Positions 1 through 6,625 of a stretch of DNA of 8,735 nucleotides are shown here, one piece after another; within the stretch, counting starts at the first letter, position 1; each line of letters starts with the position of its first letter. The translations under genes and the position numbers were made by a program. Source of the DNA: Bacillota bacterium (GTDB taxonomy: Bacteria > Bacillota > Clostridia > Peptostreptococcales > Anaerovoracaceae). The stretch is from contig JAFYKS010000470.1 in NCBI GenBank assembly GCA_017537495.1, positions 1 through 8,735 on the forward strand, in the 5' to 3' direction. The notes beneath the pieces were generated by a model, which saw only the letters and a list, made by a program, of their open reading frames with translations, did not search any database and was not told where the DNA came from.

Positions 1-333
1 GAAGCTGCTATGAAGGGTATGCTGGATCCAGAATTCAAGGAAGAAGTTCTGGGTAAGGCAGAAGTCCGCAGCACCTTCATGGTTCCTGGTGTTGGTATCA
101 TTGCAGGTACTTATGTACTGGAAGGCAAGATGGTACGTAACGCAGAAATCAGACTGGTTCGTGATGGTATCGTAATCCACGAAGGTAAGGTTTCTTCCCT
201 GAAGCGTTTCAAGGACGATGCGAAGGAAGTAAATCAGGGTTACGAATGTGGTCTGGGTATCGAAAGCTACAACGATATCAAGGAAGGCGACATCATTGAA
301 TGCTTCCATATGGTAGAAATCGAACGAAAGTAG
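1..333 (+). CDS. infB: Translation initiation factor IF-2, C-terminal fragment (5' end outside window)
   Basis: Only the last 110 codons are visible; the frame is open from base 1, so the ATG at position 10 is an internal methionine and not a start. IF-2 is the GTPase that brings initiator fMet-tRNA to the 30S subunit and promotes subunit joining. The fragment matches the end of domain III and the C-terminal tRNA-binding region. It has [17 protein letters not shown] (window residues 20-36), the GK-RNA-RLVRDG stretch, [13 protein letters not shown], and the GYECGLGIE signature (from residue 80, with Cys83) that lies in the fMet-tRNA-binding domain. The ending [17 protein letters not shown] is typical of the family, so the 3' end is intact. 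Glycine codons are strongly biased (ten GGT, two GGC, no GGA), as in highly expressed genes. rbfA follows after 9 bases, the usual order. Identification is very secure. Confidence 0.97.
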   Translation, partial: EAAMKGMLDPEFKEEVLGKAEVRSTFMVPGVGIIAGTYVLEGKMVRNAEIRLVRDGIVIHEGKVSSLKRFKDDAKEVNQGYECGLGIESYNDIKEGDIIECFHMVEIERK

Positions 334-342
334 GCGTGAACT

Positions 343-762
343 ATGGGTAAAGGTTATAGACAGGGCCGTCTGGGCGAAGAAATCCGTAAGATTGTCAGCG
401 AAATGCTGATCAGCGGTGTAAAGGACCCAAGACTGTCCGGTGCCATGATCAGTATTTCCGGTGTGGATGTGACCAATGACGGCAGCTTTGCTACCTGCTA
501 TGTTTCCATTCTGGGATTCAGCAAGGATCCGGAAGAAAAGGCAGCAGAAGCTGCAGAAGTGCTGGCAGGTCTGAACAGTGCCAAGGGTCTGTTCAAGCGT
601 GAAATCAGCAGACACATTAAGGTTCGCCGCATTCCGGAACTGATTTTCAAAATCGATGAAGCACTGGAATATGGCAGACATATTTCTGAAGTTATCGCAG
701 GTCTGGGAATTGAAAATTACCAGAGCGATGAAGAAGATGTTGATACAGAAGACGAAGAATAA
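343..762 (+). CDS. rbfA: Ribosome-binding factor A
   Basis: RbfA is a small KH-like protein that binds the 30S subunit near helix 1 of 16S rRNA and helps late maturation and cold adaptation. The 139 residues are slightly longer than the usual 115-130. Recognisable parts are the N-terminal RLGEEIRKIVSEML helix (9-22), the KDPRL turn (27-31), the GVDVTNDGSFATCYVSILG strand region (40-58), the A-x-G interruption (Ala80-Lys-Gly82) of the KH-like fold, and HIKVRRIPELIFKIDEALEYG (91-111). The last 12 residues are almost all acidic (five Glu, four Asp) and fall outside the conserved domain. The start has only a weak Shine-Dalgarno sequence, and the gene begins 9 bases after infB, so translation is probably coupled. 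It is followed 7 bases later by nrnA. Confidence 0.96.
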   Translation: MGKGYRQGRLGEEIRKIVSEMLISGVKDPRLSGAMISISGVDVTNDGSFATCYVSILGFSKDPEEKAAEAAEVLAGLNSAKGLFKREISRHIKVRRIPELIFKIDEALEYGRHISEVIAGLGIENYQSDEEDVDTEDEE

Positions 763-769
763 TACAGAA

Positions 770-1762
770 ATGATGAAGCAGAACAATTCTTTCCGTGAAA
801 TCAGTGATAAGCTTTTAGCTTCAGGCAGCGTGCTCATTTATCCTCACGTCAATATGGACGGGGATGCACTGGGCTCTGCCGTGGCTCTCTGCCGTGCACT
901 GAGAGATCTGGGGAAATCCAGTTACATTTTAATAGAGGATGATATTCCGCGGAATCTGCTGTTCCTGGACAGGGGGTACTGTACCCATGACCAGAACATT
1001 CTGGAGGATGTGGATGTTTCCCTGTGCCTGGACTGCGGCGATCTCAGTCGTTTCCTGAAGCGGAAAGACAAGTTCCTGGCAGGAAAGTCCAGTATCTGTA
1101 TTGACCACCACCGTACTACGGTGCCGTTCTGCGATTACAATTACGTGGATCCGGAAGTGGCAGCCACCGGTCAGCTGATTTATTATCTGCTGAAGGAAAT
1201 GGAAAGCTGCACAGACTTCCGCATGGACGGAGAAATTGCGGATGCAATTTTTGCTGCGATTACAACAGATACAGGAAACTTCCAGTATTCCAATACCACC
1301 CGCCAGTGTCATGAAATTGCTGCAGAGCTTTATGACCTGGGTGTGGACGTCCGGAGAGTCAGCCAGGAAATTTACGAAAGCATCCGTCAGGAACGGATTC
1401 TGCTCCACAGTGCAGCAGTGGCTGCAATGGAACGTTTTGCCGGAGGAAAGGCTGCCATGGCAGTTGTGACTCAGGATATGCTGAAACAGACCGGAGCAGG
1501 AATGGACGAGACGGAAGGCATTGTAGATAAGCTGCGCTCTATCGAAGGAGTGGAAATCGCAGTTCTGGTAAAGGAAGATACGGAAAAGCTGAAGCTTTCT
1601 CTCCGCGCGAAAAGCTGGGGCAACGTAGCAGTCATCGCAGAAGAATTTGGCGGCGGCGGCCACACCAAGGCAGCAGGCTGCAGTCTGAAACTTCCGCTGG
1701 AAGAAGGACTTCCTCTGATTCGTCAGGCAGTAGAGCGTTCTTTACAGCTGTATCACGAATAA
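770..1762 (+). CDS. nrnA: DHH-family bifunctional oligoribonuclease / pAp phosphatase (NrnA type)
   Basis: NrnA degrades very short RNA oligonucleotides to mononucleotides and removes the 3'-phosphate of pAp, in the cytoplasm with Mn2+. The 330-residue length fits the family. The DHH domain shows motif I HVNMDGDALGS (26-36; His26, Asp30, Asp32), motif II CLDCGD (Asp88), motif III DHH (112-114) and motif IV TTDTGNF (Asp167). The C-terminal DHHA1 domain carries GGGGHTKAAGC (294-304), which binds the substrate. All expected metal ligands are present; motif I has Met29 where many relatives have Pro. I chose the ATG at 770 (an adjacent ATG at 773 is equally possible) because the upstream in-frame ATG at 656 lies inside rbfA and would add 38 residues unlike the family. 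No good Shine-Dalgarno precedes it, so coupling to rbfA is likely. Exact substrate preference (RNA oligomers versus pAp) cannot be read from sequence. Confidence 0.93.
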   Translation: MMKQNNSFREISDKLLASGSVLIYPHVNMDGDALGSAVALCRALRDLGKSSYILIEDDIPRNLLFLDRGYCTHDQNILEDVDVSLCLDCGDLSRFLKRKDKFLAGKSSICIDHHRTTVPFCDYNYVDPEVAATGQLIYYLLKEMESCTDFRMDGEIADAIFAAITTDTGNFQYSNTTRQCHEIAAELYDLGVDVRRVSQEIYESIRQERILLHSAAVAAMERFAGGKAAMAVVTQDMLKQTGAGMDETEGIVDKLRSIEGVEIAVLVKEDTEKLKLSLRAKSWGNVAVIAEEFGGGGHTKAAGCSLKLPLEEGLPLIRQAVERSLQLYHE

Positions 1763-1792
1763 AATGAATTAAATAACAAGGAATGATTAAGC

Positions 1793-2860
1793 ATGGTAAG
1801 AGACGGAATCATTAACATAAATAAACCGCAGAAAATGACTTCCCATGACGTAGTTGGAAAACTGCGCCGCATTCTTGGCATGAAGAAAATCGGACATACA
1901 GGCACCCTGGACCCTATGGCGACCGGGGTGCTTCCTGTTTGTTTGGGAAGTGCAACACGTATTACCGAGTATCTGGATCTGGACTTCAAAAAGTACCGCT
2001 GCACCATGATTCTCGGCAAAAACACAGATACCCAGGACATCTGGGGCGAAGTAATCCAAGAGTTCGATACCGCAGGAGTGACGGAAGAAGCAATCCGTGC
2101 GGCCTTCGAACCGTTTATCGGTCATATTGACCAGAAACCGCCTATGTACAGCGCAGTCCGCGTAGAAGGACGCCGTCTGTACGAATATGCCCGTGCAGGG
2201 CAGGAAGTGGATGTAAAGACCCGCAAAATCTTCATCCGCAGTTTGGACATCGAATCCATCGATATGGAAAAGCTGGAGATTATTTATACCGTAGAATGCT
2301 CCAAGGGTACTTATATCCGCACCATCTGCCAGGATGTGGGCATTGCTCTTGGCACAGGTGCAGTCATGACTGGTCTGGTGCGTCTTGGCAGCGGACGTTT
2401 TGTCATTGAAGAAACCGTGACTCTGGAACAGCTGCAGGCCATGAAGGATGCAGCAGTGAAAGAAGCAAGACTGGCAGCAGGACTGCCGGAAGAAGCGGAA
2501 GAAGGAGAACCGGAAGTGGAACTGCCTGATGGCTGGTTCGACTCTGTACTGCTTCCACAGGAATATCCGCTGATCCACTTTGGAACTGCGGTGGTAAATC
2601 CGGACCTGGGCAAAAAGTTTGTAGACGGCTGGCACATTGCACTGAAGGACTGCCGGATTGAAGCTCGTCCGGAATACGAAAAGAAGGAACCGGAAATGCC
2701 GATCCGTGAAGAATACCGCAGAGCATGGAATCTCTTCATGGAAGAGGAAGACGGTACAAACCGTCAGTATCTGGGTGTGGCATTCTACAACTTCAAATAC
2801 AAAAAGCTGGTAGCAGACAAGGTATTTTTCAGGGGGCCTGGTTATGATAGTGATAAATAA
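1793..2860 (+). CDS. truB: tRNA pseudouridine(55) synthase, long C-terminal form
   Basis: TruB converts U55 in the T-loop of most tRNAs to pseudouridine and also acts as a tRNA-folding chaperone. The catalytic domain is intact: KPQKMTSHDVV (11-21), then GHTGTLDPMATGVLP (34-48) with the nucleophile Asp40. Tyr68 in KKYRC matches the conserved active-site tyrosine, followed by KPPMYSAVRVEGRRLYEYA (115-133) and CSKGTYIRT (169-177) with Tyr174 and Arg176. The protein has 355 residues, against roughly 290-315 in well-known members. The extra length starts near residue 217 as a helical Ala-rich stretch and a strongly acidic linker (232-246), followed by a C-terminal part without the usual short PUA-like ending. 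AAGGA at 1778-1782 precedes the ATG by 10 bases. The gene sits 30 bases after nrnA and overlaps ribF by 17 bases. Confidence 0.95.
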   Translation: MVRDGIININKPQKMTSHDVVGKLRRILGMKKIGHTGTLDPMATGVLPVCLGSATRITEYLDLDFKKYRCTMILGKNTDTQDIWGEVIQEFDTAGVTEEAIRAAFEPFIGHIDQKPPMYSAVRVEGRRLYEYARAGQEVDVKTRKIFIRSLDIESIDMEKLEIIYTVECSKGTYIRTICQDVGIALGTGAVMTGLVRLGSGRFVIEETVTLEQLQAMKDAAVKEARLAAGLPEEAEEGEPEVELPDGWFDSVLLPQEYPLIHFGTAVVNPDLGKKFVDGWHIALKDCRIEARPEYEKKEPEMPIREEYRRAWNLFMEEEDGTNRQYLGVAFYNFKYKKLVADKVFFRGPGYDSDK

Positions 2861-3767
2861 TCTGGAAGACATTAAAAATATCCCTCCCTGCAGCATTGCG
2901 CTGGGTAATTTTGACGGAGTCCATGTAGGACACCAGACCCTCATTGCCAAAGCCGTGGAAAAAGCCCGTGAACTGGGAATTCACAGTGCAGTTTTTACTT
3001 TCTCCAACCACCCGAAGAACCTGTTTGCAGGGGAAAATGTGGTGAAGAATATTATCTATCAGGAAGAAAAGGCAGCGCTTATCGAAAAGCTGGGTGTAGA
3101 CTACCTGTTCAATGTGGAATTCACCCGTGAAGTTGCATGCATGAATCCCATGAGTTTCATCGATGACCTGCTGGTGGATAAAATGAATCTGAGAGAAGCA
3201 TTCTGCGGATTCAATTACCACTTTGGATATAAAGCGGCAGGAAATCCTCATATTCTCCGTCAGAGAGGACTGGTGAAGGGCTTCAACGTCAATGAGATGG
3301 AACCTGTAACCATCGACGGTGATGTGGTAAGCTCCACACTGATCCGCAGCCTGATCCGCTCCGGAGACATGGAAGAATGTGAAAAGTATCTTGGAAGAAA
3401 GTACAGCATCGGCGGTGAGGTTGTAGTTGGAAACCGGCTGGGAAGAACCATCGGATTCCCTACATCCAACATCATGATTGATGAAAACATGGTGACACCT
3501 CCAAATGGTGTATATATCACCAACTGTTATTATAACGGACATAAGTACAACAGCATCACGAATGTGGGTGTAAAGCCTACTATCGGTGATTTTCAGAAGA
3601 ATATGGAAACCCATATCTTCGACTTTAACAAGGAGCTTTACGGAAAGCATATTCAGATTGAATTCCTGAAGATGACCCGTGAAGAAGCAAAATTCAGCAG
3701 CGTGGAAGAACTGTCTGCGCAGATTGTAAAAGACTGCGAGCAGGCAAGGGAATTCCATGGACTCTAA
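2844..3767 (+). CDS. ribF: Bifunctional riboflavin kinase / FMN adenylyltransferase (FAD synthetase)
   Basis: RibF phosphorylates riboflavin to FMN and then adenylates FMN to FAD, in the cytoplasm. At 307 residues it is full length. The N-terminal nucleotidyltransferase domain has ALGNFDGVHVGHQ (19-31) with the HxGH-type motif, GFNYHFGYKAAGN, and SSTLIRSLIRSGD (163-175). The C-terminal kinase domain has GRTIGFPTSN (200-209), the PPNGVY stretch, NVGVKPTIG, and ETHIFDF (from Glu255), where the glutamate is the expected catalytic base. The ATG at 2844 lies inside the end of truB, with AGGGGG at 2831-2836 seven bases upstream. It aligns with the family start, so the 17-base overlap is probably real and indicates translational coupling. 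truB-ribF adjacency is standard in Bacillota. No FMN riboswitch is present, as expected for a gene inside an operon. Confidence 0.96.
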   Translation: MIVINNLEDIKNIPPCSIALGNFDGVHVGHQTLIAKAVEKARELGIHSAVFTFSNHPKNLFAGENVVKNIIYQEEKAALIEKLGVDYLFNVEFTREVACMNPMSFIDDLLVDKMNLREAFCGFNYHFGYKAAGNPHILRQRGLVKGFNVNEMEPVTIDGDVVSSTLIRSLIRSGDMEECEKYLGRKYSIGGEVVVGNRLGRTIGFPTSNIMIDENMVTPPNGVYITNCYYNGHKYNSITNVGVKPTIGDFQKNMETHIFDFNKELYGKHIQIEFLKMTREEAKFSSVEELSAQIVKDCEQAREFHGL

Positions 3768-3773
3768 AGGAGG
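3766..3773 (+). promoter_or_regulatory. Strong Shine-Dalgarno for the glycerate kinase gene
   Basis: AAAGGAGG is a near-perfect anti-16S match, 8 bases before the ATG at 3782, and it overlaps the last bases of the ribF stop codon. It is the best ribosome-binding site in the window and marks the step from the housekeeping block to the catabolic block. It fixes the start of the downstream gene and suggests independent, efficient initiation rather than pure coupling. Confidence 0.85.
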
Positions 3774-3781
3774 CATTCTCA

Positions 3782-5038
3782 ATGGCAGGGCTCTATGATG
3801 ATGCACAGAAAATAATTGCTGCTTCCATACAGGCGGCACTTCCCGATACAGCAGTGAAAAAAGCACTGGATGAAATCGTGCCGGTTCTTCCGGCGGGCCG
3901 TCTGGTTCTTATTGCCTGTGGAAAGGCAGCATGGCAGATGGCATCTGTCGCAGCAAAATATCTCGGAACAAGGGTTTCGGACGGCGTGATTGTAACCAAA
4001 TACGGACATGTGGCTGGTGATATTCCGGGAGTACGTTGCTTCGAGGCAGGACATCCGGTACCGGACGAAAACTCCTTCCTTGGAACCGGTGCTGCACTGG
4101 AAGCAGTCAGCGGTCTTACAGAAGAGGATGCTGTCCTGTTTCTGGTATCAGGCGGAGGATCTGCACTTTTTGAAAAGCCTCTGGTTTCCCCTGAGGAGTT
4201 GGAGTCCATTACCCGCCAGCTGCTGGCATGCGGAGCTGAAATTACGGAAATCAATACGGTCCGCAAACGCATTTCCGCGGTAAAAGGCGGAAAGTTTGCA
4301 CAGCTCTGTGCACCGGCACATGTATATTCCGTAATTCTGTCTGATATTATCGGCGATCCGCTGGATATGATTGCTTCAGGTCCTGCCTATCCTGACAGCT
4401 CCACCTGCAGTCAGGCCTGGGATGTAATACATAAATACGGTATAAAGATTTCTGAAGAAACAGAAAAGTGTCTCAGTGCGGAAACGCCGAAAGAACTGCA
4501 TAATGTGACTACAATGGTGACCGGCAGTGTGAAGCAGCTTTGCCGTGCAGCAGCAGAAACTGCAGCAGAACTGGGATATGAACCGGTAATTCTGACTGAC
4601 AGACTGTCCTGCCAGGCGAAGGAAGCTGGAAGTTTTCTTGGTTGTATCGGAAGAACTCACAGTGAAGGCGGTGCGGCGAAAGCCTTTATCGCTGGCGGTG
4701 AAACCGTGGTGAAACTGACCGGAACCGGAAAAGGCGGACGTAATCAGGAGCTGGCACTGGCTGCAGCAGCAGAAATTGCAGGGCTTGATAATGTGGCTGT
4801 TTTCTCTGTTGGCTCCGATGGAACGGATGGACCGACAGATGCTGCGGGCGGATATGTGGATGGCAATACTGCAGCAGCAGTTCTTAAAAAGGACGGCAGA
4901 ACCATAGAGAAGGTACTTACGGAAAATGATGCCTATCATGCACTGAAGGCTTCCGGCGGTCTGATTATAACAGGTCCGACAGGAACCAATGTCAATGACG
5001 TGGCTGTGGTCCTGGTACAGCAGCAGAAAGAAGGATGA
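3782..5038 (+). CDS. Class II glycerate 2-kinase (DUF4147/MOFRL family)
   Basis: Characterised relatives (GckA/TtuD type) phosphorylate D-glycerate with ATP, giving 2-phosphoglycerate that enters lower glycolysis. The 418-residue protein is the normal size. The N-terminal DUF4147 domain carries LIACGKAAWQMA (43-54) with conserved Lys48, VSGGGSAL (122-129), INTVRKRISAVKGGK (157-171), and LSDIIGDPLDMIASGP. The C-terminal MOFRL domain begins near residue 300 with GGETVVKLTGTGKGGRNQE (305-323), followed by VGSDGTDGPTDAAGG (343-357). All signature motifs are intact and there is no signal peptide, so it is cytosolic. It starts 14 bases after ribF and ends 4 bases before the deacylase gene, so it belongs to the same transcript. 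Family assignment is firm. The physiological substrate is inferred; in this setting glycerate could come from serine or hydroxypyruvate, but no such enzyme is visible. The symbol varies among organisms and is left blank. Confidence 0.92.
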   Translation: MAGLYDDAQKIIAASIQAALPDTAVKKALDEIVPVLPAGRLVLIACGKAAWQMASVAAKYLGTRVSDGVIVTKYGHVAGDIPGVRCFEAGHPVPDENSFLGTGAALEAVSGLTEEDAVLFLVSGGGSALFEKPLVSPEELESITRQLLACGAEITEINTVRKRISAVKGGKFAQLCAPAHVYSVILSDIIGDPLDMIASGPAYPDSSTCSQAWDVIHKYGIKISEETEKCLSAETPKELHNVTTMVTGSVKQLCRAAAETAAELGYEPVILTDRLSCQAKEAGSFLGCIGRTHSEGGAAKAFIAGGETVVKLTGTGKGGRNQELALAAAAEIAGLDNVAVFSVGSDGTDGPTDAAGGYVDGNTAAAVLKKDGRTIEKVLTENDAYHALKASGGLIITGPTGTNVNDVAVVLVQQQKEG

Positions 5039-5042
5039 ATCC

Positions 5043-6623
5043 ATGTATGATTTTGTAATAAAGAATGTAAGAATTATTGACGGAACTTCAGCACCCTGGT
5101 TCAGGGGCAGCGTGGCTGTAAAAGACGGAAAAATTGCAGAGGTGGGACCTGTGCATGGCTGTCTGGCTGAGGATGCTGCCGAGGTAATTGACGGTCAGGA
5201 TCTGTACCTGACACCTGGTTTTATTGATATCCACTCACACAGTGATACGGCTCTGCAGAAATATCCGCTGGCGGAAAGCCGTATTCTTCAGGGTGTTACC
5301 ACTGAAATAGGAGGAAACTGCGGTCTGTCTGTTGTGCCGGTCAGTGAAGATCCTGAGAAGAAAAAACAGCTCGCAGATTATGTAGGTGATCTGGATTACA
5401 GCTGGACTTCTGTTGCTGACTATTTGGACGTTATGGAAAAGCAGGGCATCAGTACTAATCTGGGTATGGTGACAGGCCATGGCGCAGTACGAATTGCTGC
5501 CATGGGTTTTGAGAACCGCAAGGCCACAGAAGAAGAAATGCAGATTATGCGCAGGCTGGTGCGTCAGTCTATGGAAGACGGTGCATTTGGTATGAGCAGC
5601 GGGCTGATTTATCCGCCGGGCTGTTTTGCAGATACCGATGAGCTGGCTCAGCTCTGTGAAGAACTGGTGCCTTACGGCGGATACTATGCTACCCATATGC
5701 GTAATGAAAACACCGAAGTTGTGGAAGCTCTTAATGAGGCTCTGGAAATCGGCCGCCGCAGCGGCGCTGCTGTGCAGATTTCCCACCATAAGGTAACCAG
5801 AAAAGCTCTTTGGCAGAAGCATATTAAGACTACCATTGCTATGATTGAAAAAGCCCGTCAGGAGGGGATGGACGTGCAGGCAGACCAGTATCCGTACCGT
5901 GCTACCTCCACCAGCCTGGACAGCAATGCTCCGGAATGGGCCTTTGAAGGCGGTGTGGAAGGTCTGCTCGCAAGACTGACAGATCCGGAAACACGCAGAA
6001 TTATCAATCAGTATGCAAACGATACCCATGTGGGACGGTGGCAAGATACTTTTGTGGCCTCTGTAGCTTCTGAAAAGAATCAGTGGGCCGTAGGCAAATC
6101 CATTCTGGAAATCGCGGAAATCCGCGGTGTAGATCCGGCGGATGCCTGCTTTGACCTGGTGGTGGAAGAAAAGTGCCGTGTCAGCGAAGTTGTTTTCAGC
6201 ATGTGTGAAGAAGATATCGAGTATGTAATGACACAGCCGTTCACCATGATTGGGTCTGATGGGGAAGCTGCGTCTATGGAGTACGTGGGACAGCCGCATC
6301 CGAGATGGTTTGGTACATTCCCTCGTGTGATTGCTCATTACTGCCGCGACAGAAAGCTGTTTACTCTGGAAACCGCAGTTCATAAGATGACCGGTCTTAC
6401 AGCGTCCCGGCTGGGACTTTCTGACCGTGGACTGATCCGGGAAGGAAACTGGGCAGATCTGGTACTCTTTGATTTTGATGAGATACAGGATAATCCGGAT
6501 TTTGACAAGCCGAAGCAGCCTTGCAGCGGCATCAGAAGAGTGTATGTAAACGGCGTGCTGACTGCACTGGATGGTGTACATACGGGCGCGAGAGCAGGAA
6601 AAGCACTTCGGAAAGGAAGATAA
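5043..6623 (+). CDS. N-acyl-D-amino acid deacylase (D-aminoacylase family amidohydrolase)
   Basis: D-aminoacylases are metal-dependent amidohydrolases that release free D-amino acids from N-acyl-D-amino acids. The 526 residues show the family layout: an N-terminal beta-sandwich half (FVIKNVRIIDGTSAPW), then the TIM barrel with GFIDIHSHSD (59-68; His64, His66), GVTTEIGGNCG (84-94; Cys93), GMSSGLIYPPG, ATHMRNE (His218), ISHHK (His248) and IGSDGEA (Asp406). The closing part RGLIREGNWADLVLFD and VYVNG returns to the sandwich. These match the zinc-binding and catalytic set known from the Alcaligenes enzyme. It is about 40 residues longer than that 484-residue enzyme. I start at 5043 because AAGGA at 5031-5035 is 7 bases upstream; the upstream in-frame ATG at 4989 adds 18 residues inside the glycerate kinase gene. 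No signal peptide is seen. Acyl and side-chain preference cannot be predicted here; a D-hydantoinase-like role is less likely because of the Cys93 motif. Confidence 0.9.
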   Translation: MYDFVIKNVRIIDGTSAPWFRGSVAVKDGKIAEVGPVHGCLAEDAAEVIDGQDLYLTPGFIDIHSHSDTALQKYPLAESRILQGVTTEIGGNCGLSVVPVSEDPEKKKQLADYVGDLDYSWTSVADYLDVMEKQGISTNLGMVTGHGAVRIAAMGFENRKATEEEMQIMRRLVRQSMEDGAFGMSSGLIYPPGCFADTDELAQLCEELVPYGGYYATHMRNENTEVVEALNEALEIGRRSGAAVQISHHKVTRKALWQKHIKTTIAMIEKARQEGMDVQADQYPYRATSTSLDSNAPEWAFEGGVEGLLARLTDPETRRIINQYANDTHVGRWQDTFVASVASEKNQWAVGKSILEIAEIRGVDPADACFDLVVEEKCRVSEVVFSMCEEDIEYVMTQPFTMIGSDGEAASMEYVGQPHPRWFGTFPRVIAHYCRDRKLFTLETAVHKMTGLTASRLGLSDRGLIREGNWADLVLFDFDEIQDNPDFDKPKQPCSGIRRVYVNGVLTALDGVHTGARAGKALRKGR

Positions 6624-6625
6624 AA

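Noticed and set aside
656..769. Upstream in-frame start extending NrnA by 38 residues
   Set aside because: The extension lies inside rbfA and is unlike the N-terminus of DHH phosphoesterases; the start at 770/773 fits the family length.
1738..1792. AT-rich gap before truB with TTTACA and TAAAAT as possible promoter boxes
   Set aside because: TTTACA and TAAAAT are only 13 bases apart, and other pairings have poor -35 boxes or wrong spacing. It is the longest gap but still only 30 bases, so readthrough is more likely.
1787..2950. Long minus-strand open frame opposite truB (387 codons)
   Set aside because: It mirrors a well-conserved gene, has no Shine-Dalgarno, and its translation is rich in Cys, His and Phe without any family motif. 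It is a composition shadow.
2829..3866. Minus-strand open frame opposite ribF and crossing into the next gene
   Set aside because: It spans two well-supported plus-strand genes and has no recognisable domain.
4545..4575. GCA-rich trinucleotide stretches in the glycerate kinase gene
   Set aside because: They encode ordinary alanine-rich helices, are imperfect and short, and are not a simple-sequence repeat array.
4859..4880. Sigma-54-like pattern (GG and GC ten bases apart)
   Set aside because: It lies deep inside the glycerate kinase coding region, the -12 half lacks the TTGC core, and a match of this quality is expected by chance.
5235..6581. Long minus-strand open frame opposite the deacylase (448 codons)
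   Set aside because: It lies entirely within the motif-supported deacylase gene; the translation is low-credibility and has no plausible ribosome-binding site.
6521..6625. Upstream in-frame start adding 35 residues to the serine hydrolase
   Set aside because: The extension is very basic, overlaps the deacylase C-terminus in another frame and is not a signal peptide; the ATG at 6626 has a good Shine-Dalgarno.
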